Source of the DNA: an uncultured Burkholderiales bacterium
Lineage (GTDB): Bacteria > Pseudomonadota > Gammaproteobacteria > Burkholderiales > Burkholderiaceae_C
Assembly (NCBI GenBank): GCA_903886485.1
Contig: CAISMH010000017.1
Coordinates: 248,001-312,000, forward strand
Length of the DNA: 64,000 bases
Direction of reading: 5' to 3'
Positions 53,536 through 63,820 of the stretch are shown here, one piece after another. Position numbers and translations under genes: made by a program. The first letter of the stretch is position 1; each line of letters opens with the position of its first letter. A model generated the notes under the pieces. The model saw only the letters and a list, made by a program, of their open reading frames with translations, did not search any database and had not been told where the DNA came from.

Positions 53536-56500
53536 TTATTTCCCCAGTTTGACAAGCTGCTCTTGCACCTTGGTCAAGGTGGCCGTGAACTCGGCCACGC
53601 GTTTCTTGGCTTCTTCAATCACAGCCGGTGGTGCTTTGGCCACAAAGGCTTCATTCTTGAGCTTGGCGCCTGCTTTGTCGATTTCGTTTTGCAAGCGGTC
53701 AATTTCTTTGCCCAAGCGAATTTTCTCGGCGGCCACATCCACTTCGATGAACAAGCACACACGCAACTCGCCAATCACAGCCACCGGTGCGGCTTGCGCG
53801 GCCGCAGACCAGGCTGCTTCATCGTCAAACACTTTGACTTCGCTGAGTTTGGCCAGAGCTTGCAACACAGGTGCCACGCCTTGCATGAACGCCATTTCCT
53901 CGGCGTTGCCCGCCAGCGCAAACAAAGGCATGCGCGTGGCGGGTGAGACACCCATTTCACCGCGCAAGTTGCGACACGCATCCACCAAGGACTTCACACG
54001 CGCCACATGGGCTTCGGCGTGTTCGTCGATGCGCTCAGGTTGGCTCACAGGGTAGGCGGCAATGCTGATGGACGCCGCTTGGTCGTCGGCCTTGACGCGA
54101 CCGGCCACCACCGCCACGGTTTGCCACAACTCTTCGGTGATGAATGGCGTGATGGGATGGGCCAAACGCAAAATGGTTTCGAGGGTACGAATCAGGGTGC
54201 GACGCGTCGCGCGCTGTTGGGCTTGGCTGCCCGTGTTGATTTGCACCTTGGCGATTTCCAAATACCAATCGCAGAACTCGTTCCACACAAAGTCGTAAAT
54301 CGTGTTGGCCACGTTGTCGAGGCGGTACTCAGCAAAGCCTTTGGCCACCTCGGCTTCCACACGTTGCAGCTTGGACACGATCCAACGGTCTGCTTGGCTG
54401 AATTGGAGGTAGCCATGTGCGGGGCCGCCCACGGCGCATTCGGCTTTGCTGTGTTCTTTGAGGCCGCAGTCTTGGCCTTCGCAGTTCATCAGAACAAAAC
54501 GGGAGGCGTTCCACACCTTGTTGCAGAAGTTGCGGTAGCCCTCGCAGCGTTTGCTGTCGAAGTTGATGCTGCGCCCCAATGAGGCGAGTGCGGCGAAGGT
54601 GAAGCGCAGCGCGTCCGCACCGTAGGCAGGAATGCCATCTGGAAATTCTTTTTCGGTTTGCTTGCGCACCTTGGGCGCTGTTTCGGGCTTGCGCAAACCT
54701 TGGGTGCGTTTGTCGAGCAAGGGCTCGAGCGTGATGCCGTCGATCAAGTCCACAGGGTCCAACACATTGCCTTCCGACTTGCTCATCTTCTTGCCTTGGG
54801 CGTCAAGCACCAAGCCGTGGATGTAGACGTGCTTGAAAGGTACTTTGCCCGTGAAGTGCGTGGTCATCATGATCATGCGGGCGACCCAGAAGAAGATGAT
54901 GTCGTAACCGGTGACCAGCACGCTGGATGGCAAATACAAATCGTAATCAGCGGATGCACCATGGCTGCTGCCGTGAGCGTGGGGGGCGTGGGCAGGCGCA
55001 GCGACATTCTGAGCATCGCGAAGAGGAGCAAGACTGTCTGCGCCCCCCGCGCTCGCGGCAGTAGCCTGCCAGCCAAGCGTGGAGAAGGGGACGAGTGCAC
55101 TGGAATACCAAGTATCTAAAACGTCTTCATCACGCTTCAAAGTTTTGCCCGGAGCTTGGGCTTGCGCCTCGGCTTCATCTCGGGCCACATACACCTGGCC
55201 GTCTTCGTCATACCAAGCCGGAATTTGGTGGCCCCACCACAGTTGGCGCGAGATGCACCAGTCTTGGATGTTGTTCATCCACTGGTTGTAGGTGTTCACC
55301 CAGTTCTCGGGCACAAAACTCACTTCGCCCGACTGCACCGCGTCGATGGCTTTTTGCGCAATGCTTTTGCCGGTGGCGTCGCCTTTGCCCACTTGGTTCA
55401 TGGCGACAAACCACTGGTCGGTCAGCATAGGTTCAATCACTTGGCCGGTGCGGGCGCAGCGCGGCACCATGAGTTTGTGTTTTTTCACCTCGACCAAAGC
55501 GCCTGCGGCTTCGAGGTCAGCCACCACGGCTTTGCGAGCCACAAAGCGGTCAAGGCCACGGTATTTCTCGGGCGCGTGGTGGTTGATGGTGGCGTCCAAG
55601 TTCAGCACGCAAATCATCTCTAGCTTGTGGCGTTGGCCCACGGCGTAGTCGTTGGTGTCGTGTGCGGGTGTGACCTTCACCACGCCGGTGCCGAAGTCTT
55701 TGTCCACGTAATCGTCGGCAATCACGGGGATGGTGCGGCCGCACAAAGGCAGGTTGACCTGCTGGCCAATGAGGTGCTTGTAGCGTTCGTCTTCAGGGTG
55801 CACCATCACGGCCACGTCGCCCAGCAGGGTTTCGGGACGGGTGGTGGCGACAGTCAAGCTGCCCGAACCATCGGCCAAGTCATACCGGATGTGCCACATC
55901 GAGCCGTCTTCTTCTTCGCTCTCGACTTCAAGGTCGGACACCGCGCTCATCAGCACCGGGTCCCAGTTGACCAAGCGCTTGCCACGGTAAATCAGGCCTT
56001 GTTCGTACAACTGCACAAAGGTTTCGGTCACGGTCTTGGACAGCTTGGGGTCCATCGTGAAGTATTCGCGGCTCCAGTCCACACTGTCGCCCATGCGGCG
56101 CATTTGGCTGGTGATGGTGTTGCCCGACTCCTCTTTCCACTCCCACACCTTACTCACAAAGTTCTTGCGGGCTTCGGCAGGGCTGGTGCCCATGTCGTGG
56201 CGGCTGATGCCTTGGGCTTGCAGTTGGCGCTCCACCACAATTTGCGTGGCAATGCCCGCGTGGTCGGTGCCGGGAATCCAAGCCGTGTTGAAGCCCGACA
56301 TGCGGTGGTAGCGCGTCAAGCTGTCCATGATGGTCTGGTTGAACGCATGGCCCATGTGCAGCGTGCCCGTCACATTGGGCGGTGGGAGCTGAATGGCAAA
56401 CGCGGGCGCGTCCGCCTGCGGCACACCCGTGCCACGGAACCCTGCCACGCCGTAACCGCGTTTTTCCCACTCGGGGCCCCAATGGGCTTCTAAGGCGGCG

Positions 56501-56568
56501 GGTTCGAACGATTTCGACAGGCGCTCAAGACCGGGTTGTTCAAGGGGTAAGGCGGGCGTGTTGCTCAT
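53536..56568 (-). CDS. valS: valyl-tRNA synthetase
   Basis: 1010 residues from the ATG at 56568 ([13 protein letters not shown]), which suits the family better than the ATG 11 codons upstream. The HIGH box is [10 protein letters not shown] (HMGH), the KMSKS motif is intact ([10 protein letters not shown]), and the C-terminal arm is a coiled coil. In the catalytic domain, between STLGW and [11 protein letters not shown], there is an unusual Ala/His/Ser-rich stretch ([15 protein letters not shown] to [12 protein letters not shown]) that relatives lack. It is encoded by a 104-base palindromic element described separately. The frame is preserved and the insert sits in a surface loop region, so the enzyme is presumably functional. 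Confidence 0.96.
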   Translation of the reverse strand: MSNTPALPLEQPGLERLSKSFEPAALEAHWGPEWEKRGYGVAGFRGTGVPQADAPAFAIQLPPPNVTGTLHMGHAFNQTIMDSLTRYHRMSGFNTAWIPGTDHAGIATQIVVERQLQAQGISRHDMGTSPAEARKNFVSKVWEWKEESGNTITSQMRRMGDSVDWSREYFTMDPKLSKTVTETFVQLYEQGLIYRGKRLVNWDPVLMSAVSDLEVESEEEDGSMWHIRYDLADGSGSLTVATTRPETLLGDVAVMVHPEDERYKHLIGQQVNLPLCGRTIPVIADDYVDKDFGTGVVKVTPAHDTNDYAVGQRHKLEMICVLNLDATINHHAPEKYRGLDRFVARKAVVADLEAAGALVEVKKHKLMVPRCARTGQVIEPMLTDQWFVAMNQVGKGDATGKSIAQKAIDAVQSGEVSFVPENWVNTYNQWMNNIQDWCISRQLWWGHQIPAWYDEDGQVYVARDEAEAQAQAPGKTLKRDEDVLDTWYSSALVPFSTLGWQATAASAGGADSLAPLRDAQNVAAPAHAPHAHGSSHGASADYDLYLPSSVLVTGYDIIFFWVARMIMMTTHFTGKVPFKHVYIHGLVLDAQGKKMSKSEGNVLDPVDLIDGITLEPLLDKRTQGLRKPETAPKVRKQTEKEFPDGIPAYGADALRFTFAALASLGRSINFDSKRCEGYRNFCNKVWNASRFVLMNCEGQDCGLKEHSKAECAVGGPAHGYLQFSQADRWIVSKLQRVEAEVAKGFAEYRLDNVANTIYDFVWNEFCDWYLEIAKVQINTGSQAQQRATRRTLIRTLETILRLAHPITPFITEELWQTVAVVAGRVKADDQAASISIAAYPVSQPERIDEHAEAHVARVKSLVDACRNLRGEMGVSPATRMPLFALAGNAEEMAFMQGVAPVLQALAKLSEVKVFDDEAAWSAAAQAAPVAVIGELRVCLFIEVDVAAEKIRLGKEIDRLQNEIDKAGAKLKNEAFVAKAPPAVIEEAKKRVAEFTATLTKVQEQLVKLGK
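54963..55066. repeat. 104-base palindromic element inserted in frame in valS
   Basis: Arms of 26 bases (54963-54988 and 55041-55066) pair in 23 of 26 positions around a 52-base middle. The arms contain the GCCCCCCACGCTC-type core also present in the ribF insert. Translated in the valS frame it gives the extra Ala/His/Ser-rich loop. Confidence 0.75.
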
Positions 56569-56705
56569 GGGGGGATGCTTTTGACAAAAAGAAAACGGCA
56601 TGCCAATGCTGCCGTTGGGCCTGAGGGCTAAAACCCAGATTTTACCTAGGGGATGAGGGCGGACCCCTGATAATTCAGGTTTTCTCGTGAAGCCATTTCG
56701 TGCCT

Positions 56706-57479
56706 ATGCTGTTCCTGCTTTCTCCTGCCAAAGCCCTTGATTACGACACCCCTGCGGGTGACGTGCCGCACACCCAACCCTTGTTTGTGAAACAGTCGGC
56801 TGAGTTGATCGAGGTGCTCAAAGACAAATCACCGCAAGACATTGCCAGCTTGATGAGTTTGAGCGACGCGCTCGCTCACCTCAATGTGGCGCGCTACCAA
56901 GCGTGGCAACCCAAATTCACAGCGAAAAATTCCAAGCAAGCCGTGCTCGCTTTCAATGGTGATGTGTACGAAGGCTTGGATGCCAAAACCTTGAAGCCTA
57001 AAGACTTGGCGTGGGCACAAGACCATGTGGCGATTCTCAGTGGCCTCTATGGCGTGTTGCGCCCCCTCGATTGGATGCAGCCCTATCGCTTAGAAATGGG
57101 CACGACCTTGGCCAACCACAAAGGCAGCAACCTCTACAAATTTTGGGGCACGCAGATTGCCGACTATGTGAACGAGCGTTTGCACGGCGAGCGCGAGCCC
57201 ATCGTCGTCAACTTGGCGTCACAAGAGTATTTCAAATCGGTGGACCGCAAGGCGCTCAAAGCCCGTGTGATTGAGTGCGTGTTTGAAGACTACAAGGGCG
57301 GCAAATACAAAATCATCAGCTTCAACGCCAAGCGTGCGCGTGGCCTGATGACACGCTATGCCGTGACCCATCAAGTCAAAACCCCCAAAGGCCTCGAAGG
57401 TTTCAACCTCGAAGGCTACGCGTTTGATGCCGCCGCCTCCGAGCCTGATCGCCAAGTGTTTCGCCGTCGATTGGACTGA
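56706..57479 (+). CDS. yaaA: peroxide stress protein YaaA
   Basis: 257 residues from the ATG at 56706 ([14 protein letters not shown]), the canonical YaaA start; a GTG two codons earlier is unlikely. Conserved blocks include [34 protein letters not shown] and [16 protein letters not shown] [14 protein letters not shown]. YaaA limits intracellular iron and DNA damage during peroxide stress. The stop shares one base with the queF ATG. No OxyR site can be identified with confidence upstream. Confidence 0.95.
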   Translation: MLFLLSPAKALDYDTPAGDVPHTQPLFVKQSAELIEVLKDKSPQDIASLMSLSDALAHLNVARYQAWQPKFTAKNSKQAVLAFNGDVYEGLDAKTLKPKDLAWAQDHVAILSGLYGVLRPLDWMQPYRLEMGTTLANHKGSNLYKFWGTQIADYVNERLHGEREPIVVNLASQEYFKSVDRKALKARVIECVFEDYKGGKYKIISFNAKRARGLMTRYAVTHQVKTPKGLEGFNLEGYAFDAAASEPDRQVFRRRLD

Positions 57480-58330
57480 TGCACATGAACACCCCTGAAC
57501 ACTCCCAGCTTGGCAAAACCTCGGCGTATGTCGACCAGTACGACGCGTCTTTGTTGTTTCCAATTCCACGTCAAACCAAACGCGACGAGATTGGCGTTCC
57601 TGCGCAGCCTCCATTTTTTGGCGCTGATTTGTGGACCGCTTACGAATTGAGTTGGCTCAACACACGTGGCAAACCGCAAGTGGCCTTGGCCCGCATCACC
57701 GTGCCCGCAGAGTCCACGCACATCATTGAGAGCAAATCGTTCAAGCTCTACCTCAACAGTTTCAACAACACACGCCTAGACGACACCGCCGAGTTGCAAG
57801 CCCGTTTGCGCCAAGACCTGAGTGCGGCCATTTGGCATGGCGAACCTGTCAAAGCCAGCGTGGGCGTGCAACTGGTGTTGCCCGAGCACTTTGACCGAGA
57901 GCCTGTGCATGAGCTGGACGGTTTGAGTCTGGATCGCTTGGACTTGGATTGCGACCAGTACCACCCCAACCCCGAGTTGTTGACGGCCCATTTCAACGAA
58001 GCCCCCACCACCGAAACCCTGACCAGCCATTTGTTGAAAAGCAATTGCTTGGTGACGGGGCAACCCGACTGGGGCAGTGTGCGCATCAGCTACACAGGAC
58101 CACAAATTGACCAAGCAGGCTTGTTGCGCTACATCGTGAGTTTTAGAAACCACAACGAATTTCACGAGCAATGTGTGGAGCGCATCTTCATGGACATCAC
58201 GCGCCGCTGCCAACCTTTGCGCCTCGAGGTGTATGCGCGTTACACGCGTCGAGGTGGGCTAGACATCAACCCGTGGCGCACCAGCCACCCGCAAGCCATG
58301 CCGTCTAACGTGCGCACGGCACGTCAGTAG
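57479..58330 (+). CDS. queF: NADPH-dependent 7-cyano-7-deazaguanine reductase
   Basis: 283 residues, the long (E. coli-type) QueF. It reduces preQ0 to preQ1 on the way to queuosine. The QueF motif [13 protein letters not shown] is present near residue 82, and the catalytic Cys lies near residue 190 in [14 protein letters not shown]. It is coupled to yaaA by a one-base overlap, a pairing with no evident functional link. No preQ1 riboswitch is expected inside an operon and none is seen. Confidence 0.96.
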   Translation: MHMNTPEHSQLGKTSAYVDQYDASLLFPIPRQTKRDEIGVPAQPPFFGADLWTAYELSWLNTRGKPQVALARITVPAESTHIIESKSFKLYLNSFNNTRLDDTAELQARLRQDLSAAIWHGEPVKASVGVQLVLPEHFDREPVHELDGLSLDRLDLDCDQYHPNPELLTAHFNEAPTTETLTSHLLKSNCLVTGQPDWGSVRISYTGPQIDQAGLLRYIVSFRNHNEFHEQCVERIFMDITRRCQPLRLEVYARYTRRGGLDINPWRTSHPQAMPSNVRTARQ

Positions 58331-58341
58331 CCGCGCACGCC

Positions 58342-59415
58342 TCAGCCGCGCAAGGCTTTGACAAACACGTCCGTCATCTTTGGGCAAAACAATTTGCCCT
58401 TGTTGCTCAGCACCACGCGCACCGCATCCGCGGGGCTGCTTTCGCTCTTGGCATAGTCGCCCGATTGCAGCTCTTCATAGGCCTCCACGATGGCCACAAT
58501 GCGCGCCCCAATCGGAATGTCATTGCCAGACAGCGCATCTGGAAACCCCGTGCCGTTGAAATATTCGTGATGCGAGCGAATGATGGCGGCCACCCCTTTC
58601 ATATCGTCGAGCGTGTTCAAGGTGGCCTCGCCCATCGTGGTGTGTGCGCGATAGACCTTGGCATCGGCCAGCGGTAACTCAATGAACTTGGTGTTCAACA
58701 CCCGGTCACTCAAACCAATTTTTCCGATGTCATGCAACAGGCCTGCGATGTACACCGACTGACATTCATCATCACTCAAGCCCGCAAGCTTGGCCATCTT
58801 CATCGACAGCTTGGCGACGCGGCGGGAGTGGGGCAGCAGGTCGGGACGGCGCAACGCCAAGAGGTTGGAAAACGCTTTGATGGATGCCACATAGGCGGCA
58901 CGCAAATCTTGGGTGCGCTCTTGCACGCGCGACTCCAAGGTGTCCACCATTTCGTTGAGCGAATCTTTTTGCGCGACTGTCAGCGCTTCGAGTCGCTCGT
59001 GCTCGCTGGCTAAAGTACCAAAAGCGATGGCGGACTTGAGCGTGCCCAGCAACTCCTCGTCGTTCCAAGGCTTGGCGGTGTAGCGGTAAATCGCGCCTTG
59101 GTTGATAGCGTCAATCGCCCCCGATACATCGGACGCGCCCGTGAGCAACAAACGCATGGTTTGTGGCCATTGCTGGCGGACCTTCTCTAGCAGTTGTGCG
59201 CCATTCATCTGTGGCATTTGCATGTCCGAGATGATGACGTTCACTGGCTCTTTGGTCAGCATGTCCAAGGCTTGCGCACCGCTCTCGGCGGTGAACACTT
59301 GAAAGCCCTCCAATGACAGCATGCGGCGCAGTGCCGACAAGATGTTGGGCTCGTCGTCCACGCAGAGGACTTTGTATTGGCTTGCATCAAATGTGTCATG
59401 GGCGCTCATGGTCAT
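58342..59415 (-). CDS. REC-HD-GYP response regulator (putative c-di-GMP phosphodiesterase)
   Basis: 357 residues. The receiver domain has the acidic pair DDE at residues 20-22, the phospho-Asp at 64 (IISDMQMPQ) and the late Lys in TAKPW. After a helical linker comes an HD domain with HD at 228-229 (LLHDIGKIGL), HHEYFNGTGFP (GFP in place of GYP, residues 290-292) and SGNDIPIGARIVAI. HD-GYP enzymes hydrolyse cyclic di-GMP; G-F-P variants may or may not be active. It ends a three-gene set with the kinase and binding protein upstream and overlaps the kinase stop by four bases, so it is the likely partner. Confidence 0.88.
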   Translation of the reverse strand: MTMSAHDTFDASQYKVLCVDDEPNILSALRRMLSLEGFQVFTAESGAQALDMLTKEPVNVIISDMQMPQMNGAQLLEKVRQQWPQTMRLLLTGASDVSGAIDAINQGAIYRYTAKPWNDEELLGTLKSAIAFGTLASEHERLEALTVAQKDSLNEMVDTLESRVQERTQDLRAAYVASIKAFSNLLALRRPDLLPHSRRVAKLSMKMAKLAGLSDDECQSVYIAGLLHDIGKIGLSDRVLNTKFIELPLADAKVYRAHTTMGEATLNTLDDMKGVAAIIRSHHEYFNGTGFPDALSGNDIPIGARIVAIVEAYEELQSGDYAKSESSPADAVRVVLSNKGKLFCPKMTDVFVKALRG

Positions 59416-60833
59416 CCTTGTGGCGTGTGGCGTTGGATGGGGAGGGTGATGGTGAAGGTACTGCCAACGCCCACGGTACTGACTGCTGTCAGCGTTCCCC
59501 CATGCTGTTGAATGATGTTTTGCGACACCGATAAACCTAGGCCTGTGCCCGTGCCCGGATCTTTGGTGGTGAAAAACGGATCGAAGATTTTTTTCAAAAC
59601 ATCAGGCGCGATGCCAGGCCCGTTGTCTTGTACGTCAATCCATACCAACTTGTCATTGCAGCGGGTGCGAATCTGGATCAAGCCCATCTTGCCCTCTGGC
59701 ATGGCTTGCGCTGCATTGACGATGAGGTTTAAAAACACTTGATCTATCTGAGACGGCGCACAGTCAATCATGGGCAAGTGACCAAGCTCCAAGCGCACAT
59801 CGGCGCGATTTTTCAATTGCGCGCGCGCAATGTTGAGTGTTGACTTCAACCCAATGTGAATGTCTGCTGCCACGTAATGCGCGGAAGCATTGGTGCGTGC
59901 ATAGTCCTTCAAGTCTTGAATGATGGTCTTGATGCGCCCCACGCCCTCTTGCGTTTCTTGCATCAGGTTTTGCAAGTCATCATGGATGAAGGTGTAGTTG
60001 AGTTGCTTTTTCAACGCCGCCATTTCGGCGCTGGCCGCCTCTGGGGCCTCCAATATTTTTTCGTACACCGTCAAATACTTTTGCAGCGTCGTCAAATTGG
60101 AGGAAACATAGCCCACGGGGTTGTTGATTTCGTGGGCCACGCCGGCCGCCAACTCACCCAAGGAGGCCAGTTTTTCAGACTGCACCAAGCGTTTGGTGGT
60201 TTCGTCCAACTTGACTTCAAACATGTGCTCGCGCTTGACCACAGTGAAGTAAGCGCGCCACAAAAAAATGCCCAAGATGATGACACCTGAGAGCACCGAC
60301 AACCCAGACAGCAGCAGAGTTTGCCGTCTCAGGTTGAGTAAATCTTCACTGTCCAAGACGTTGTCTGTTTGAAGACGAATCCAGCCCAGATCGGCACCCA
60401 AGCGAATTTTGGCCCACGTGGTGATGTACGCCTTGTCTCTCGATTGCAGCAGGGGTTGTGTCGTTTCAGGCGTGGGGATCCAGTACGGGTCAAACATGAC
60501 GCGAGGTGTTTGGCCCTTGTCGCGCTTGAGCGCTGACAAGACGCGCCCGGAGGTGTCGGTCACCATGACCGATGACACTTCGGTGTTGGACATGGTTTGC
60601 AAAATCCGTGACTCGACCGAGGCATAGTCTTTCAAGACGATTTGGTCGGCCACCGCAACCACCAAGCCTTGCGATAAGTTCTGTGCGGTTTGGAGTTTGC
60701 CTTCCCACAGCAAGCTCTTCGATTGGTAATAAGCGGCAAGCCCAGAGCCAATTTGCAACAGCGCCAAGGCCAACCCAATCAAAAGCGCGGGTTTGATGCT
60801 TTTCCACTGCGAAGGACTGAGGCGTTGTTGCAT
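59412..60833 (-). CDS. sensor histidine kinase
   Basis: 473 residues. A transmembrane helix near the N-terminus and another around residues 178-196 bracket a periplasmic sensor region. The cytoplasmic part has the H box ([16 protein letters not shown], His near 233), an N box ([13 protein letters not shown]), the G1 motif [11 protein letters not shown] and the [10 protein letters not shown]2 box. This is the NtrB-type H box found with receiver-HD regulators. The gene starts two bases after the binding protein gene and overlaps the regulator gene. Confidence 0.92.
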   Translation of the reverse strand: MQQRLSPSQWKSIKPALLIGLALALLQIGSGLAAYYQSKSLLWEGKLQTAQNLSQGLVVAVADQIVLKDYASVESRILQTMSNTEVSSVMVTDTSGRVLSALKRDKGQTPRVMFDPYWIPTPETTQPLLQSRDKAYITTWAKIRLGADLGWIRLQTDNVLDSEDLLNLRRQTLLLSGLSVLSGVIILGIFLWRAYFTVVKREHMFEVKLDETTKRLVQSEKLASLGELAAGVAHEINNPVGYVSSNLTTLQKYLTVYEKILEAPEAASAEMAALKKQLNYTFIHDDLQNLMQETQEGVGRIKTIIQDLKDYARTNASAHYVAADIHIGLKSTLNIARAQLKNRADVRLELGHLPMIDCAPSQIDQVFLNLIVNAAQAMPEGKMGLIQIRTRCNDKLVWIDVQDNGPGIAPDVLKKIFDPFFTTKDPGTGTGLGLSVSQNIIQQHGGTLTAVSTVGVGSTFTITLPIQRHTPQG

Positions 60834-60834
60834 G

Positions 60835-61695
60835 TCACTGCCCGCTCAAGACCAAGAACTTTTCGAGATGCAGCGCTTCCAAGGGCTTGTAATGTTTGGC
60901 ATACGTCACTGGTTGTGGTTGCCGCAAATTGATGTCGGCAAGTAATTGGCGACCAGCCTCGTCTTGAGTCAGTTTGAGCATGGCTTGGAGAAAGCGATCA
61001 CGCACCGCCGCAGAGACCGAGGGGTGGGTGACGATGGGGTGTGGCGTGTAGGCCGGTGTTTCAAACAGCACGCGCAACTGTTGGCGCACCTCTGGGGCTT
61101 CGTTGTCTAAGGTGTTGTTCACGCCACCGCCCGCCACCGCATCTTTGGTGATGACGGAGCGATACACATTGCTGTGTGTCTTCACAAACACGGGCCGGAT
61201 ATCGATTTTTCTTTTCGCCAGTTCTGCGCGTATCAGCAGCGAGGCGGCGAAGGCATTGGGCGCAGGCATGGACACCGTTTGACCTTTGAGTTCTTCCAAG
61301 CTTTGGATGGGGCTGTCTGCACGCACCACCAAAATGCCTGTGAGCAAGTCTTCGCTGTCGGCCAGCAATGGTTGGTACTTTTTCTTTTGGTAGGCCAACA
61401 CCGCGTGGTACGGGTTGAGAAACACAAATGCGGGATCGCCCTTGAGTAGCCTTTGTTCGAACTCTGGGATGGTGGGCCAGACACGCAACTCAAAACACAA
61501 ACCTGTCTCTTCACCCACACGCTTGAGCAGCGGTGACCAGGTGGTGTAGATCTTGGCCGCTGTGAGCTGCGGCACGACGTCGAAGCTGTAGACGGTGGTG
61601 CTGTTTTGCTCACCCAAACATGCGGCGTGGACAGACCCGCCTAGGAGCAAGGCGCTGGCGAAAATCCCGAGGAGATGTTGTCTGACCGTGCGCAT
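60835..61695 (-). CDS. PhnD-like periplasmic binding protein
   Basis: 286 residues with a signal peptide (LLGIFASALLLGGSVHA). The mature protein has the phosphate/phosphonate-binding PhnD/TauA-like fold: SFDVVPQLTAAKIYTTWSPLL, FVFLNPYHAVLAY and DAVAGGVNNTL. In this setting, first gene of a set with a histidine kinase and a REC-HD protein and no ABC permease, it probably acts as a ligand sensor for the kinase. The ligand could be phosphonate, phosphite or another oxyanion, and cannot be told from sequence. Confidence 0.88.
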   Translation of the reverse strand: MRTVRQHLLGIFASALLLGGSVHAACLGEQNSTTVYSFDVVPQLTAAKIYTTWSPLLKRVGEETGLCFELRVWPTIPEFEQRLLKGDPAFVFLNPYHAVLAYQKKKYQPLLADSEDLLTGILVVRADSPIQSLEELKGQTVSMPAPNAFAASLLIRAELAKRKIDIRPVFVKTHSNVYRSVITKDAVAGGGVNNTLDNEAPEVRQQLRVLFETPAYTPHPIVTHPSVSAAVRDRFLQAMLKLTQDEAGRQLLADINLRQPQPVTYAKHYKPLEALHLEKFLVLSGQ

Positions 61696-61745
61696 GTGGC
61701 AAAACCTATCTTTGTTGATTTGGCTATTTTGACCTGCCCAAAAAG

Positions 61746-63038
61746 TTACTCATTTCGAGGTACATCGTCGCCAAACAGGGACACGGTATAAGGCTGTGAG
61801 GGCGTTTCTTCGGCGCGCAGGCCTTGGGCTTGCCAGTCTTCTAGCTTCATGAGCGAGCCCACGCGCACACCCAACAAGCGCAGGCGGCGTGTCAGGTCAA
61901 CCCGTTTGAGGCACTGACCCGCCGCATGGCGGATGGCGCTTGCTTGGTTGACATAGCTTGGGAGTGTGAGGTCGCGCGTCACGCTTTGAAAATTGTCGTA
62001 GCGCAGTTTGATGCCAATCGTCTTGCCCACATAGCCTTTGCGTTGCAAATCGGCCGCCACTTGCTCACTCAGTCGCGTGAAGATGGCGCTGAGGGTCTCG
62101 CGGTCACGCACCGCGTGCAAGTCTTGTTCAAACGTGGTTTCGCGACTGAGGCTGACAGGCTCGCTGGCGGTTTCAATTGGGCGATCATCTTTGCCGTGGG
62201 CGGCATCATGCAGCCACGCGCCGTAGCTTTTGCCAAAGTGTTGCATCAGCCACAGGCGGTCACGTTGGGCCAACTCGCCAATCGTGTGAATGCTGTGCGT
62301 GGCGAGCTTGGCTTCGGCCTTGGGGCCGATGCCGTTGATCTTGCGGCAGGGCAGGGGCCAGATCAGTGTTTCCAAGTCCTCGGGCTGCACGATGGAAATG
62401 CCGTTGGGCTTGTTGAACTCGCTGGCCATCTTGGCCAGCAATTTGTTGGGTGCCACGCCCACCGAGCAGGTGAGGCCGGTGTCGTCAAAGATGGCTTTTT
62501 GAATCAGCCGCGCCAGCACACGACCGCCTTCGCGTTGCCCGCCGGGTACCTCGGTGAAGTCTATGTACACCTCGTCGACCCCACGGTTTTCCATCAGCGG
62601 CGCAATGTCGGTGATGATGGCTTTGAAGCGTTGCGAGTAGTGGCGGTATTGGTCAAAGTCCACCGGCAACAAAATCGCATCGGGGCAGAGCTTGGCGGCT
62701 TTCATCACCCCCATGGCCGAGCCCACGCCAAACTGTCGCGCCGCATAGGTGGCTGTGGTGATGACGCCCCGTCCCGTGTAGCCCGAGATGCGCGGAAAAA
62801 AATCCAGCGGTATTTCGTGCAGATTGTGTTCAGACCATTCGTGCTCTGGGTGCTTGGCGCGCAAGCGGCCCAGCATGTCGTCCTCGCGGCGGCGTCCCCC
62901 GCCGATCACCACCGGCAAGCCTCGCAGTTGCGGGTAGCGCAGCAACTCCACCGACGCGTAAAAAGCGTCCATGTCCAAGTGCGCTATGCGGCGCTGACGA
63001 GGTGGCGTGGATTCAGACGTGGTCACGGCTGCAAGCAT
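61746..63038 (-). CDS. dinB: DNA polymerase IV (Y family)
   Basis: 430 residues from the ATG at 63038 (a TTG four codons earlier is possible). The catalytic carboxylates are in IAHLDMDAFYASVE and in VDEVYIDFT. The fingers and little-finger regions follow (GISIVQPEDLETLIWPLPCRKINGIG). A loop of about 40 residues after VVIGGGRRRED, common in betaproteobacterial DinB, makes it longer than the E. coli enzyme. It performs error-prone lesion bypass. No LexA box is obvious in the short upstream region, which is shared with the divergent tautomerase gene. Confidence 0.94.
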   Translation of the reverse strand: MLAAVTTSESTPPRQRRIAHLDMDAFYASVELLRYPQLRGLPVVIGGGRRREDDMLGRLRAKHPEHEWSEHNLHEIPLDFFPRISGYTGRGVITTATYAARQFGVGSAMGVMKAAKLCPDAILLPVDFDQYRHYSQRFKAIITDIAPLMENRGVDEVYIDFTEVPGGQREGGRVLARLIQKAIFDDTGLTCSVGVAPNKLLAKMASEFNKPNGISIVQPEDLETLIWPLPCRKINGIGPKAEAKLATHSIHTIGELAQRDRLWLMQHFGKSYGAWLHDAAHGKDDRPIETASEPVSLSRETTFEQDLHAVRDRETLSAIFTRLSEQVAADLQRKGYVGKTIGIKLRYDNFQSVTRDLTLPSYVNQASAIRHAAGQCLKRVDLTRRLRLLGVRVGSLMKLEDWQAQGLRAEETPSQPYTVSLFGDDVPRNE

Positions 63039-63072
63039 AATCGCAGCCAACTTTTAAACCTCAGGAGAACCC

Positions 63073-63261
63073 ATGCCCACCATTCGCGTTGAACTCATTG
63101 AAGGCCGCACACCCGAGCAAAAAAAGGAGTTGGCCCAGGCCTTCACCGCCGCGTGTGTGCAAACCCTGGGCAGCAAGCCCGAGAGCGTGGATGTGTTGTT
63201 CCTGGATGTCCCTCGCCATGATTGGGCGACGGGTGGCGTGCCGTGGAGCGAGAAGCTGTAA
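63073..63261 (+). CDS. 4-oxalocrotonate tautomerase family protein
   Basis: 62 residues; after Met removal the N-terminal Pro acts as catalytic base (MPTIRVELIEGRTPEQK). The size and the SVDVLFLDVPRHDWATGG segment fit the small tautomerase family, including a conserved D-W-A-x-G-G region. 4-OT enzymes isomerise enol compounds in aromatic degradation, but this stand-alone copy may serve another substrate. An AGGAG site lies before the ATG. It is divergent from dinB and convergent with the membrane protein gene after a three-base gap. Confidence 0.93.
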   Translation: MPTIRVELIEGRTPEQKKELAQAFTAACVQTLGSKPESVDVLFLDVPRHDWATGGVPWSEKL

Positions 63262-63264
63262 GGC

Positions 63265-63783
63265 TTAAATCGCTTTTTGCACCAGCCAGCCTTTGAACAG
63301 CCAAGGCTGCTGGGGTTGGCCGTGGTGTGGGCCACGGTCTTTGTTTTCCACGCTGATGCCCAAGCTGCGTGCGCCCTCGATGGCTGGCGCGGGCACATCG
63401 AGTTGCTGCGTTTTGTAACGGTCGGTGAGCACCCCCAGCAAGCGCGGCGAGCCATCGTCCGCAAGGGCCCACACATGCAGGCTTTGCTCACGACCTTCTT
63501 TGACATCATTGAGACGTTGCACCTGCAATTTTTGAGTCTTGGGGTCGTAGGTCAGCAGCATGGCGGGGGCTTGCTGCTCGTCGAGCAACACCGACACCTC
63601 ACGCACCTGCGGAATCTCCACCAACTTGGCTTCCAAGTGGTGAATTTGCGCCTTGAGTTGCTCATACATGCTGGCACTGAAAGCCCAACCGATGAACACC
63701 ACAAGGGCTAGAAAAATACCCAGCGCGCGCCACCAAGCGCTCACACCTCGGGTCGTGGGGGATGTTGTGATGTGTTCATTCAT
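63265..63783 (-). CDS. RskA-like (anti-sigma factor C-terminal type) membrane protein
   Basis: 172 residues: a short cytoplasmic N-terminus, one transmembrane helix (ALGIFLALVVFIGWAFSASM), then a periplasmic domain with PAMLLTYDPKTQKLQVQRLND, SLHVWALADDGSPRLLGVL and IEGARSLGISVENK. These are features of the RskA-type anti-sigma C-terminal domain. No zinc-binding anti-sigma domain precedes it and no sigma factor gene is in view. It therefore probably has another periplasmic role. It converges with the tautomerase gene and follows the partial dehydrogenase gene. Confidence 0.7.
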   Translation of the reverse strand: MNEHITTSPTTRGVSAWWRALGIFLALVVFIGWAFSASMYEQLKAQIHHLEAKLVEIPQVREVSVLLDEQQAPAMLLTYDPKTQKLQVQRLNDVKEGREQSLHVWALADDGSPRLLGVLTDRYKTQQLDVPAPAIEGARSLGISVENKDRGPHHGQPQQPWLFKGWLVQKAI

Positions 63784-63820
63784 GCGCTGAGTGTGCCTGA
63801 TGACGGTGGCGCAACCTGCC

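Noticed and set aside
57479..58330. preQ1 riboswitch for queF
   Set aside because: queF starts inside the yaaA stop codon, so there is no leader in which such an element could sit, and none is seen upstream of yaaA.
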